DNA from: Gammaproteobacteria bacterium
GTDB lineage: Bacteria; Pseudomonadota; Gammaproteobacteria; Methylococcales; Methylomonadaceae
Direction: 5' to 3'
Assembly: GCA_024277935.1 (NCBI GenBank)
Contig: JAJRUF010000197.1
Location: 1-37,222, forward strand
Length of the DNA: 37,222 bases
Numbering within the stretch: position 1 is the first letter of the stretch; the number at the start of each line of letters is the position of its first letter. Shown piece by piece: positions 1-7,211 of this stretch. Position numbers and translations under genes: made by a program. A model generated the notes under the pieces. That model was given only the letters and a program-made list of their open reading frames with translations, had not been told where the DNA came from and did not search any database.

Positions 1-46
1 AGAGAAGCCAATCGATAAACATTAAAAACTTTAATCTGTTATTTTT

Positions 47-283
47 TTGTTAATGGAGTCTTTTTTACTAAGAAACAAGGTAATATTTTATTTAGGCTAC
101 GGACTTGTTCTTTTCTCCGCGCTAGCGGCTTCGTCCAACAAAGGTTCAACAAAGGTTCTGGCCTTGACCGCCACGGATGATGGAAATACAGATATTGCAG
201 GAGCAATATATCTGCCCTTCTCACAATACCTCAGGGAATTGCAATTGCCGTCGGCTAGTAGTTATAATCACCTAAAACGTTAG
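47..283 (+). CDS. Unrecognised short ORF (78 aa), doubtful
   Basis: An open frame of 78 codons begins at an ATG and ends just before the GTTAGGT motif at 279-285. I do not recognise the product. The first 30 residues are moderately hydrophobic, and the rest is rich in Ser, Ala and Thr. All three minus-strand frames are also fairly open here, so coding on either strand, or none, is possible. The start lacks a convincing ribosome binding site. The position right before an attC-like segment would suit a small cassette gene, but that is inference only. It could equally be a decayed fragment of a larger gene lying left of the window. Confidence 0.2.
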   Translation: MLMESFLLRNKVIFYLGYGLVLFSALAASSNKGSTKVLALTATDDGNTDIAGAIYLPFSQYLRELQLPSASSYNHLKR

Positions 284-342
284 GTAAAGTAGGTTCTTCT
301 ACAGGGGACTTTCACCCCATTAGTTTACGCCCATGCTGGGCG

Positions 343-436
343 TACCAATTTGCTCCAGCGGACAGTTTAAAGCGTCACTTTTTTTGCACATGCAAAAACG
401 TGCCACTTTAAACTGCTGTTGAGCAATGCGTTATGT
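343..436 (+). repeat. attC-like folded site upstream of the Lcl-type gene
   Basis: Nested inverted repeats fold this segment into one long imperfect hairpin. TTGCTC (350-355) pairs with GAGCAA (421-426), and CAGTTTAAAG (363-372) with CTTTAAACTG (406-415). The middle stem is extended by CAC/GTG and T-run/A-run pairing around GCACATGC. The right end reads GAGCAATGCGTTATGTT, which resembles the outer R' end of integron attC sites (G/TTRRRY), with one mismatch. The left end has ACCAATTTGCTCC, where an R''-spacer-L'' arrangement would be expected. The size (about 94 bp) is in the attC range. No integrase gene is present in the window. This is seen structure with an inferred identity. Confidence 0.4.
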
Positions 437-475
437 TTAGGTTATTCGCATTCATGTGTTACATTAATCTAATGT

Positions 476-492
476 GTGGTAATATTTTCCAC
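476..492 (+). promoter_or_regulatory. Operator-like 17-mer upstream of the first Lcl-type gene
   Basis: GTGGTAATATTTTCCAC is an imperfect dyad (GTGG...CCAC) that ends 38 bp before the ATG at 531. Nearly the same 17-mer, followed by the same GCAT, lies 31 bp before the paralogous gene at 28683-29345. The surrounding upstream DNA is not otherwise alike, so this looks like a conserved regulator site or promoter element. Confidence 0.45.
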
Positions 493-530
493 TCGCATGG
501 TTTATTAAACAAAGAAAAAAAGGAATACTT

Positions 531-1208
531 ATGAAAAAAATAATGTTTTTAATGCTATTTTGTGCTTTCCAAGTTAATGCAAGTCTAATAAATAGAGGTA
601 ATGGCTTAATTTACGATTCAACACAGAATCTCACATGGGTACAAGACCCTCTAGCCGCAGTAGAGGCTGCTAGGTTTCAACTATCACCTAGAATTCCTGG
701 GCAGACAGGCACGATTACACTTACGCCAGACGGTAGAAGCAATTTTGGCGATCCAGCTGTTCTAATGAACTTAAACGGAACAAGTTACAAAGGGTATAGT
801 GATTGGCGCAGACCGGGGGGCAATGCTCCACTAGGGACTATCGCGACCCCTTCCGAAATTATTGCATCTGTGAACACAATTAACAACGAGCTGTATAATC
901 TATTCAATACAGTTGGTAATGATCTATCACTATTTAACCTGCCGATAGGTGGTTGGGTATTTTGGTCAAGCAGCTTGCAATTAGCCGATCCAGCCAATGG
1001 ATTATTCAGTAATAATGGTGTATTTCAATTTAACACCCAAACAGGGGCAAGCACATTAGTCAATAGACAAACCGTTTTATCGTCCGAATGGGCTGTTCGT
1101 TCAGGGGATGTTGCTGTTTCATCTGTGCCGTTACCCCCTTCACTACTTTTATTTATTTCTGGTTTACTGCCTTTTTATATAAAACGTTTCCGAATCAAAA
1201 AAATATAA
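531..1208 (+). CDS. Secreted Lcl-type domain protein with VPLPA/PEP-CTERM-like sorting tail
   Basis: The product is 225 aa. Residues 1-17 form a signal peptide (basic MKK, then a hydrophobic stretch ending near NAS). The body has the features of Lcl C-terminal (DUF1566-like) proteins: an early YDSTQNLTWVQDP segment, a central YSDWRRP, and a late SSEWAVRSGDV. The C-terminus has a VPLPPS motif, a hydrophobic segment (LLLFISGLLPF), and a basic end (KRFRIKK). This is the tripartite layout of exosortase-type sorting signals, close to VPLPA-CTERM. The protein is therefore probably exported and then anchored or released at the outer surface. Its molecular role is unknown. A good ribosome site (AAAAAGGA) precedes the ATG. 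It is a clear paralogue of the minus-strand gene at 28683-29345, and the gene lies between attC-like sequences. Confidence 0.75.
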   Translation: MKKIMFLMLFCAFQVNASLINRGNGLIYDSTQNLTWVQDPLAAVEAARFQLSPRIPGQTGTITLTPDGRSNFGDPAVLMNLNGTSYKGYSDWRRPGGNAPLGTIATPSEIIASVNTINNELYNLFNTVGNDLSLFNLPIGGWVFWSSSLQLADPANGLFSNNGVFQFNTQTGASTLVNRQTVLSSEWAVRSGDVAVSSVPLPPSLLLFISGLLPFYIKRFRIKKI

Positions 1209-1449
1209 CGAATTAGGTTAGATTGTGATTACGGAGTTGACTGGCATTTTGCACTGATAATGGACGCGCTAGCGGGCGATTATCGGTGCAAAATTGCCTG
1301 TCGAACGTCGGTTATCTGGGCACTGGAACGCAGTGGAAGTGACCTGATAATCGGCGTTCGGCTGGCTTCCAGTCAACTCCGTATTATCAGGGTGCTGGAG
1401 CGGAGCGGAGCGGAAGCACCCTGATAACGGAGCAATTAGAGTGTTAGGT
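1209..1449. repeat. Multi-hairpin block, possible complex attC
   Basis: Four inverted repeats lie in tandem or nested order. ACGGAGTTGACTGG (1231-1244) pairs with 1369-1382. TTTTGCACTGATAAT (1247-1261) pairs with 1279-1293 (one G-T type mismatch). CGAACGTCGGTTATCTGG (1303-1320) pairs with 1343-1360 with a few mismatches. TTATCAGGGTGCT (1384-1396) pairs perfectly with 1415-1427, around three repeats of GGAGC. The stop codon of the preceding gene runs into TATAAC, and the block ends in GTTAGGT (1443-1449), which matches the attC core GTTRRRY. The G+C content is visibly higher than the flanks. It is longer than usual attC sites, so a REP-like array is the alternative. Confidence 0.45.
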
Positions 1450-1575
1450 CTTACCTTTTGCTTAACAGTTAATGTTTGATGTAACATAGTACAAACTCCT
1501 AAAAATTCTATTCATCTCAGTCTAGCTATTACTGTATCATCTATCTTTTACATTTAAGCAAAAGATAAGACCCGA
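1444..1575. repeat. Inverted repeat pair flanking 88 bp
   Basis: TTAGGTCTTACCTTTTGCTT and its last two bases AA (1444-1465) are matched in reverse complement at 1554-1575, with 19 of 22 positions identical. The 88 bp between them contain no recognised gene. This could be a small MITE-like remnant or a regulatory fold. The rest of the gap up to 1654 shows nothing else that I can name. Confidence 0.4.
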
Positions 1576-1654
1576 TGCCGCTCCTACAGCTCTTCAACAG
1601 CTAAAGGGCAAGATTTTTAAACCACATGGGTATTTTTTATATTTTAAATACGAA

Positions 1655-2170
1655 GTGAATTCTATTACAGGCTTTCTACCTATCGAGGATAAATCGGCTG
1701 AAATATTAATTTTAGGCTCCATGCCCAGCACCGCCTCATTAACTAAACAACAATATTATGCACACCCTCGTAATGCATTTTGGCCTATTATGCTGGCATT
1801 ATATAATCTATCATCTGAGTTACCCTACCAACAATGCAAACAACTGTTAATTGAAAAACATATCGCTGTTTGGGATGTATTACAAAGTTGTTGTAGAGAA
1901 GGGAGTTTAGATTCGGCAATTAAAGTGGAATCCATTAAAATTAATGATTTTCAGTTATTTTTTAGCCAACACCCACAATTAAAAACCGTTTGCTTTAATG
2001 GCTTAAAAGCAGAAGCTGTGTATAAAAAACAAGTACTGCCAAAGATTAAAAAAAACTTTAATGGCTTAAAATACCATAAACTTCCCTCAACCAGCCCGGC
2101 TTATGCGGCAATGAGTTTACAGCATAAAACTATTATTTGGTCGAATTGCCTTAAAGATACTTTATCTTGA
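1655..2170 (+). CDS. DNA-deoxyinosine (hypoxanthine-DNA) glycosylase
   Basis: The product is 171 aa and belongs to the uracil-DNA glycosylase superfamily, the branch annotated as DNA-deoxyinosine glycosylase (family 6). It would excise hypoxanthine produced by adenine deamination and so start base excision repair. The diagnostic N-terminal sequence is present: GFLPIEDKSAEILILGSMPS at residues 6-25, with the GSMPS motif of the active-site loop, followed by QQYYAHPRNAFWP. The C-terminal motif LPSTSPAYA is also present (about residues 143-151). Length is normal for the family. The start is a GTG; no strong ribosome site precedes it and no upstream in-frame alternative looks better. It stands alone, with a small palindrome just downstream. 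Confidence 0.85.
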   Translation: MNSITGFLPIEDKSAEILILGSMPSTASLTKQQYYAHPRNAFWPIMLALYNLSSELPYQQCKQLLIEKHIAVWDVLQSCCREGSLDSAIKVESIKINDFQLFFSQHPQLKTVCFNGLKAEAVYKKQVLPKIKKNFNGLKYHKLPSTSPAYAAMSLQHKTIIWSNCLKDTLS

Positions 2171-2182
2171 CCCCTGTACTTC

Positions 2183-2210
2183 GTAGAGGCAAGGCATACT
2201 TTGTCTCTAC
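2183..2210. terminator. Small palindrome after the glycosylase gene
   Basis: GTAGAGGCAAGGCATACTTT and the following GTCTCTAC form an imperfect hairpin (GTAGAG/CTCTAC arms with internal CAA/TTG pairing) 13 bp past the stop codon. There is no following T run, so it may be a short dispersed palindrome that works as a weak or factor-assisted terminator. Confidence 0.35.
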
Positions 2211-2258
2211 AATACTGTGGCGTATAATAAGTTTAACAATTAAAATAGAGGTAACAGG

Positions 2259-2444
2259 ATGGAGCTTTCACTATGGGAAAACCTTTTATTAGGTGTAATG
2301 GTCGTAGGTATTATCTTATGGATGCGCCCTGGGATTAAAGCATCTATGCAACAGTCTCGTGATGCAAAACCTGACTGGATGGGGGCATTAGTACCTATTG
2401 GTTTAGTCGTTATGTTTGTGGTGTTTCTAATAGCAATGGTTTAA
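2259..2444 (+). CDS. Small two-helix membrane protein, unknown function
   Basis: The product is 61 aa. Residues about 5-22 and 42-60 are strongly hydrophobic, giving two membrane helices joined by a polar linker (RPGIKASMQQSRDAKPDW). A good ribosome site (AGAGGTAACAGG) precedes the ATG. The stop codon is 2 bp before the start of darP, so the two genes are almost certainly co-transcribed. I do not recognise a named family. It may be a lineage-specific protein, and pairing with DarP does not by itself indicate a ribosome function. Confidence 0.65.
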   Translation: MELSLWENLLLGVMVVGIILWMRPGIKASMQQSRDAKPDWMGALVPIGLVVMFVVFLIAMV

Positions 2445-2446
2445 AA

Positions 2447-3010
2447 ATGATAGATAATAATGAAGTTGCCTATGGTGGTGATGAGATTGAATATGACGAA
2501 AATGGAGAAATAATAGAATATTATGCAATTCGCCCTAATAAAGAACAAATTAAAAGGGATATTGCTGAAATTGCTAAATTAGCTGAATTTCTTACCCACT
2601 TATCAGAAAGCCAACTGGCTTCAATGCAGATGCCAGAGAAAATTGAACTGGCTATTCTTGATGCAAAAAAGATGCCTGCGACAAAACCAGCACGAAAACG
2701 CCAACTTAAATTTATCACTGCAAAATTAAGAGAAATTGACCTTGATAAAGTGACTGAAGTTCTTGAGCGCATTCAAACAAAAAGTGCTCATGGCGTAAGG
2801 GAGCACCATCAAGCAGAGCAATGGCGGGATAAATTAATTTCCTGTGAAAGTAATGCTGAATTAACGGCTCTTTTAAATAAGTACCCTAATGCTGATCGCC
2901 AACATTTAAGACAATTACAAAGAAATGCTCAAAAAGAAGCTAAAGCAGAAAAGCCACCTAAGTCTGCTCGTTTGTTATATCAATCTTTAAAAGAACTGGT
3001 TTCTGAGTAA
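2447..3010 (+). CDS. darP: Ribosome biogenesis factor DarP (YjgA/DUF615)
   Basis: The product is 187 aa of the DUF615 family, known as YjgA or DarP, which binds late 50S ribosome precursors and helps mature the peptidyl transferase centre. The sequence shows the family's acidic N-terminus (residues 1-25), the IKRDIAEIAKLAEFLTHLS segment, a basic helical middle with KPARKRQLKFITAKLRE, and the conserved basic HLRQLQRNAQKE before the C-terminal LYQSLKEL. No enzymatic motif is expected or seen. The gene follows the small membrane protein after 2 bp. A weak hairpin with a short T run follows. Confidence 0.9.
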   Translation: MIDNNEVAYGGDEIEYDENGEIIEYYAIRPNKEQIKRDIAEIAKLAEFLTHLSESQLASMQMPEKIELAILDAKKMPATKPARKRQLKFITAKLREIDLDKVTEVLERIQTKSAHGVREHHQAEQWRDKLISCESNAELTALLNKYPNADRQHLRQLQRNAQKEAKAEKPPKSARLLYQSLKELVSE

Positions 3011-3022
3011 ATCTATAGTTAA

Positions 3023-3058
3023 AAAAGGCTTTATATGCGTTAGGTATTACTGCCTTTT
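3023..3058 (+). terminator. Weak terminator after darP
   Basis: AAAAGGC (3023-3029) and GCCTTTT (3052-3058) form a short stem with a long loop and a T-rich end, 13 bp after the darP stop. The loop contains GTTAGGT. The long loop makes it a weak candidate. Confidence 0.35.
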
Positions 3059-3119
3059 ATAACAGTCTTCACTTATAAATGAGGTTAATTAATGCAACCT
3101 CTTACTTAATTACCAACAC

Positions 3120-3285
3120 TTAGGAACGTATATGAAACAACTTCCCGATTTCTAACTTGTCTTTTTGCTCCAGATGGAACGGCCTCATTCGTTGCGTAGC
3201 CAGCTATGCGCCCCATGAAATCATTCCATCTGAAACAAAAGTCCTACTTTATATTTTCGGGAAGTTATTCCATGCACGATCCTTA
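3120..3285. repeat. Large dispersed palindrome, copy A
   Basis: A roughly 165-bp near-perfect palindrome runs from TTAGGAACG at the left to CGATCCTTAA at the right. The arms contain ACAACTTCCCGA matched with TCGGGAAGTTATT, and CAGATGGAA (3171-3179) matched with TTCCATCTG (3224-3232). The centre is GTTGCGTAGC-CAGCTATGCG-CC (3191-3212). The same element, with matching changes in both arms, occurs at 8818-8983. It lies in the gene-free gap between the convergent genes darP and dinB. Confidence 0.85.
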
Positions 3286-3310
3286 ATGCACGCATAACCA
3301 TTATTTTTAA

Positions 3311-3428
3311 CCACGAAGTACACAGAGAGCACAGAGAGCACAGAGAAGAGCAAGGTGAAATTATTCACTACCTTTCAATAATCGCTCTTGCTCATTAAAA
3401 TCTCAGTGTTCTCTGTGTACTCCGGTGG
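3311..3428. repeat. Second palindromic repeat in the darP-dinB gap
   Basis: CCACGAAGTACACAGAGA at the left is matched by TCTCTGTGTACT and CGGTGG at the right (perfect core AGTACACAGAGA 3317-3328 with 3410-3421). The left arm carries a tandem AGAGAGCAC duplication. Sequences of the type 'CCACGAAGTACACAGAG' are, from general knowledge, common dispersed repeats in several bacterial groups. The remainder of this gap (3286-3310 and 3429-3549) holds no gene that I can see. Confidence 0.6.
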
Positions 3429-3549
3429 CTAAACAGTTCTTACAAAAATGCTATATCCATTATTTATGGCTATGTATACGTTAGGTGTTAACACCTTTAT
3501 AAATTATCAACACTTAATGCCGACATAAGCTAAAAAAGGCTTATGATCA

Positions 3550-4638
3550 TCAATAATTTTCAAACAAATCCAGTTGCCTATAATTTAATAATTGATCTTG
3601 ATTATTAAATGATGACAAGGCAACACCTAATAGACGTACCTTGCGTTGCCCAACATCTGTTTTGCTTAATAAGGTTTCAAATATGGCAGCACTATTGATT
3701 GTGCTGGTGATTATATTAGGCAATGTTCTACTTCGTGTTATTTGCACAAAATCATGATATTTGACTTTTATGGTGAGTGTTTGGGCTTCTAGCTCTTTTT
3801 CCTTAAGTTTTATTAGCGCTTTTTCTAATAATAACTGCAAGTGCTTTAAAATTTCTATACGCTCTTGAATATCAAATTGAAAGGTTGTTTCAACCCCCAC
3901 TGACTTGCTTTCTTTATGATTATTAACAGCCCTTAAATCAATAGCTCTTGAGATATTATAATAATGTTGCCCTATCTTGCCAAAGTTCTGAGTTAAAAAA
4001 ACCAGTGACTGTTGCTTTAAATCTCCCCCTGTTTTTATACCTAAGGCATGCATTTTCTTTTCTGTTGCTTTACCAATACCATGAAACTTCCCAATGGCTA
4101 ATCCTTCGACAAATTGTTCGCCTTGCTCAGGGGTTATTAAATACAAGCCATCAGGCTTGTCCATATCGGATGCAATTTTAGCCAGAAATTTATTGTAAGA
4201 TATACCGGCTGAAGCAACTAAACCTGTTTCAGTTAAAATAGATTGTTTTATCGCTTTAGCAATTAATGTTGCAGAACCGTGGTGAGAAGGGTTTTGACTT
4301 ACATCTAAATAGGCTTCATCTAGTGACAAAGGCTCATACAGCTTAGATACTTTGGAAAAGATTTGTCGAATAATGCTGGATGCTTCTTTATAAGCATCGA
4401 ATCGCGGTTTTACAAAAATGGCTTGTGGGCATAGGCGATAAGCTTGTGAGGATGACATCGCTGAGTGGATTCCAAATTTTCTGGCTTCATAGCTACACGT
4501 CGCAACAACGCCTCGGCTATCTGGCTTTCCACCTACAATTATAGGTTTATTTTGATACTCAGGATGGTCGCGTTGTTCAACGGCAGCAAAAAAAGCATCC
4601 ATATCTATATGAATGATTTTTCTACCTTGCGTTGGCAT
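3550..4638 (-). CDS. dinB: DNA polymerase IV (Y-family translesion polymerase)
   Basis: The product is 362 aa, a Y-family polymerase that copies past damaged bases. The palm carries the catalytic acids: Asp12 in IHIDMDAFFAAVEQRD and Asp107/Glu108 in SLDEAYLDV. The helix-hairpin-helix region is visible in IGKFHGIGKATEKKMHALGI. The little-finger domain fills the C-terminal part. The tail ends with QLDLF (residues 355-359), a typical beta-clamp binding motif. Length is normal. The start lies 4 bp after the stop of the DUF4389 gene, so the two form an operon. No LexA box was recognised upstream, so SOS control is not shown. Confidence 0.95.
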   Translation of the reverse strand: MPTQGRKIIHIDMDAFFAAVEQRDHPEYQNKPIIVGGKPDSRGVVATCSYEARKFGIHSAMSSSQAYRLCPQAIFVKPRFDAYKEASSIIRQIFSKVSKLYEPLSLDEAYLDVSQNPSHHGSATLIAKAIKQSILTETGLVASAGISYNKFLAKIASDMDKPDGLYLITPEQGEQFVEGLAIGKFHGIGKATEKKMHALGIKTGGDLKQQSLVFLTQNFGKIGQHYYNISRAIDLRAVNNHKESKSVGVETTFQFDIQERIEILKHLQLLLEKALIKLKEKELEAQTLTIKVKYHDFVQITRSRTLPNIITSTINSAAIFETLLSKTDVGQRKVRLLGVALSSFNNQDQLLNYRQLDLFENY

Positions 4639-4642
4639 ATTA

Positions 4643-4948
4643 CTATTTTTTGATTTTAGGTAGGTCTAGGTCTTCAGTTAGACCCCAATCAGAAAATGGA
4701 AAAGGGACTTGATTTGTACTGTAAGTTAAAAATAATAAAATATGATACAAATAAGCTGATAACTTGCTACCAAAACTAAGAACATTTTGGTTAGCCCCCC
4801 CCGTTATTAAGGCAGATCCAACTTGTAAAACTATTATGGTCCATAATAATATACGAACCAAGCTGACGATAACGGCAAGAATCAGCATAAAGAAAATACG
4901 TTTCCAGGTGCTAATTTTTTTTATATTGTCATTTATTTCTTGTTGCAT
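4643..4948 (-). CDS. DUF4389 family membrane protein
   Basis: The product is 101 aa. The sequence matches the pattern of DUF4389 proteins: a basic N-terminal stretch (TWKRIFFMLILAVIVSLVRI), a second hydrophobic segment ending in ITGG, then the NVLSFGSKLSAYLYHILLFL block and a PFPF...W end. Two to three membrane helices are expected (about residues 17-45 and 63-78). The function of the family is unknown. It lies 4 bp upstream of dinB, so the polymerase is probably expressed from the same transcript. The same association is worth checking in related genomes. Confidence 0.8.
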   Translation of the reverse strand: MQQEINDNIKKISTWKRIFFMLILAVIVSLVRILLWTIIVLQVGSALITGGANQNVLSFGSKLSAYLYHILLFLTYSTNQVPFPFSDWGLTEDLDLPKIKK

Positions 4949-4988
4949 AATAAAAAAACCTCTTAAATAACAAAATTATAAGCCTTTG

Positions 4989-5040
4989 ATGGCATCTTTC
5001 AGTTTAGCTGATGCGCTTCGTTCCTCAGCACATCCTACAA
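4989..5040 (-). repeat. Dispersed repeat, internally deleted copy
   Basis: Read on the minus strand, this runs from TTGTAGGATGTGCTGAGGAA through GCGCATCAGCTAAACT into GAAAGATGCCAT. The copy at 33036-33150 has the same two ends, but with 63 extra bases between two AAACT direct repeats. Thus this copy looks like a deletion product between those AAACT repeats. Confidence 0.7.
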
Positions 5041-5175
5041 GGATATGCTTATTTTCTCACACTAAAAGTGTAAGCTACTTTTAGGTTAAAATGAAAGAAG
5101 CCTCTTTAATTTTTGTTATTCTCTGATTGATCGACGAGAGCGGCCTCATTCGCTACTTAGTTTAAGCAAAGCAAG

Positions 5176-6213
5176 TTAGCCTTTATTCATTAAATCACGT
5201 AAATCAAGCGCGGAGGCGTTTGCTCTTGCAATATAGTTAGCCATAGTAAGTGAGTAGTTGGCAGTTACACCAAAACCATCGCCATTTAATATCATTGGGC
5301 TAAGAACAGGTGTTATAGCATTTTCTAAAGCACGAATCATATTGTCTAATGTATTCATTGCCCTTTTATCTAAAATAATATCTTCAAAGTCAATTTTTAT
5401 TGCTTTTAAAATATGCATTAACCCCCAACTAGCTCCGCGTGCTTCATAAAAAACATCGTCAATTAATAACCAAGGGGTTCTGCCTGCCCCCTTTGTAAAT
5501 TCAGCAACATTTTGTGGTGCATTTTTTCCACTCGGGTCATAAAGTATGCCAGCAGCACCAGCAAACCTGTCGGTACTTGCCGTTAATTTTGTGGACAAGC
5601 CGCCCAAACGTTTAATAATCACCTCTAAATAAGTCCATAAGTTATCAGAACGAGAATAAAACTGCCCACGCCTTTCACCATCTTGAGGGTTTTGTAACCG
5701 TTTCATATATCTATGTAGATACTTAACCCCTTTTTCATACTCTGACTCTGTCGAGGGAAGAGCCCATGAGTTAGGTTCGTAGTAAAAATAAGGCTCTGCA
5801 ACACCAAGGTCGACATCTTCTACAGATTGTGACTGGTCTCTGGCAAAGTGATTCCTTAAGGCAGTGGCTCCATCACGAAGCATCACTAAAGCACCATACT
5901 CCCAGTTTCGGATATTATCTAAAAACACCCCAGGTGGTGCGACATCATTTGAGATATAGCCTCCAGGTTTTTCCATTAATACCTCAGCCATATGAGCTAA
6001 TGTATTGGTATAAACAAAACCAATAGGCATATTGGTAGAGCCGCTCTGCTCCATATATTCAATGGCTTTTTCCCTTACATCAAAAGGCTCCGGCTCATCT
6101 CCCCACCAAAAACCAAGAATTGTTAGGATAATAAGAGTTACCCCTAGTAATGATCCAAAAAACCAAAGTATCCCTTTTGATCTGGCATCTTCTGTGGCTG
6201 CACTATCTGTCAT
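5176..6213 (-). CDS. DUF2333 family membrane-anchored protein
   Basis: The product is 345 aa and follows the DUF2333 pattern. There is one N-terminal membrane helix (about residues 14-36), then a large exported domain beginning DEPEPFDVREKA. Conserved-looking blocks are GGYISNDVAPPGVFLDN, WEYGALVMLRDGATALRNHF, and SRSDNLWTYLEVI. The function of this family is unknown. It probably faces the periplasm with a short cytoplasmic tail. It lies 71 bp downstream of xerC on the same strand and may be the last gene of that operon. No clear T-run terminator follows. Confidence 0.85.
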   Translation of the reverse strand: MTDSAATEDARSKGILWFFGSLLGVTLIILTILGFWWGDEPEPFDVREKAIEYMEQSGSTNMPIGFVYTNTLAHMAEVLMEKPGGYISNDVAPPGVFLDNIRNWEYGALVMLRDGATALRNHFARDQSQSVEDVDLGVAEPYFYYEPNSWALPSTESEYEKGVKYLHRYMKRLQNPQDGERRGQFYSRSDNLWTYLEVIIKRLGGLSTKLTASTDRFAGAAGILYDPSGKNAPQNVAEFTKGAGRTPWLLIDDVFYEARGASWGLMHILKAIKIDFEDIILDKRAMNTLDNMIRALENAITPVLSPMILNGDGFGVTANYSLTMANYIARANASALDLRDLMNKG

Positions 6214-6284
6214 TTTTGTGTGGTCCCAAGTAACGTGAGTATAAATATATTTCTGCTGGAAAATATCTGCAATAATAACAGGTT

Positions 6285-7190
6285 TTAGACTTTATCTAGC
6301 TTCTTTTTTGCTCTAGGATGTGCTTTATCGTAAACTTCGGCTAAATGTTGAAAGTCTAAATGCGTATAAATTTGCGTGGTGCTTAGGTTACTATGTCCTA
6401 ACAGCTCTTGCACGGCTCGGATATCATGGCTTGATTCAAGCAAATGACTGGCAAAAGAGTGCCTAAGCATATGTGGATGAACATGCTCAGGCAACCCAAT
6501 TTTCTTACACCATCTATCTAATCTAAGTTGGATACTGCGCTGCCCTAAACGTTTGCCTTTATTTGAAATAAAAACAGCCGAATCTAGTGTTTCTGTACGG
6601 CATTTTAACCATTTTTCTAAAGCAGAAATAGCTTTGCTTCCTACAGGTAAGTTTCGTTGCTTATCTCCCTTCCCCTTTAATACCCGTAACTCTCGATCAG
6701 CAAGGTCTATATCATCCATATTTAAAGCAGAAAGTTCACTTAACCTGAGGCCGGATGAGTAAAAAAGTTCAAACATGGCTAAATCACGTATTTCTAAAAT
6801 TGAATCAGGACTACTTCCTAAGATGCCCGACATTTGGTCAACATCAAGCACCTTGGGTAACTTTTTTTCTTGCTTAGGGGCTTTAATATGTCGAGCAGGG
6901 TTATTTTGAAGGTGTTGATTTTTTATTAGATAGTTATAAAAACTGCGGATGGCTGAAAGTTCACGCTGTAAAGATTTGCTAGCAATACCTTTTCTATGTC
7001 GGCCTGCTATATGGTTTCTTATATCAGCTGTTTGAATATCTTGCCACTGTTGAGTTTTTTCAGCGACACAATAGTTTAATAAATATTTAATATCACGCTG
7101 ATAGCTTTTTAATGTATGTTCAGAAACTCTTTTTTCAAACTCTAAATACTGAAAGTAATTGGCTAGTAGTATTTTTTCAGAAGGAAACAT
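6285..7190 (-). CDS. xerC: Tyrosine recombinase XerC
   Basis: The product is 301 aa. It is the tyrosine recombinase that, with XerD, resolves chromosome dimers at dif at the septum. The N-terminal core-binding domain spans about residues 1-100. The catalytic set is complete: Arg149 in SSGLRLSE, a lysine in GKGDKQR (about 174), His240 and Arg243 in HPHMLRHSFASH, His266 in LLGHSNLS, and nucleophile Tyr275 in TQIYTHL. Length is normal. It follows the DUF484 gene after 21 bp, the same order as in Pseudomonas. It is a chromosomal XerC, not an integron integrase. Confidence 0.95.
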   Translation of the reverse strand: MFPSEKILLANYFQYLEFEKRVSEHTLKSYQRDIKYLLNYCVAEKTQQWQDIQTADIRNHIAGRHRKGIASKSLQRELSAIRSFYNYLIKNQHLQNNPARHIKAPKQEKKLPKVLDVDQMSGILGSSPDSILEIRDLAMFELFYSSGLRLSELSALNMDDIDLADRELRVLKGKGDKQRNLPVGSKAISALEKWLKCRTETLDSAVFISNKGKRLGQRSIQLRLDRWCKKIGLPEHVHPHMLRHSFASHLLESSHDIRAVQELLGHSNLSTTQIYTHLDFQHLAEVYDKAHPRAKKKLDKV

Positions 7191-7211
7191 AAGTAAGGTT
7201 ACGCCTAGCTA

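Noticed and set aside
1269-1487. Minus-strand ORF of 72 aa with a good AGGAG ribosome site
   Set aside because: Only the first 15 or so codons lie outside the hairpin block; the rest is made of hairpin arms and has no protein-like pattern. It could be the relic of a gene start, but I cannot support it.
6285-7190. XerC gene as a possible integron integrase for the attC-like sites
   Set aside because: It lies in the conserved dapF-DUF484-xerC order and lacks an integron-specific insertion; it is the chromosome-dimer recombinase.
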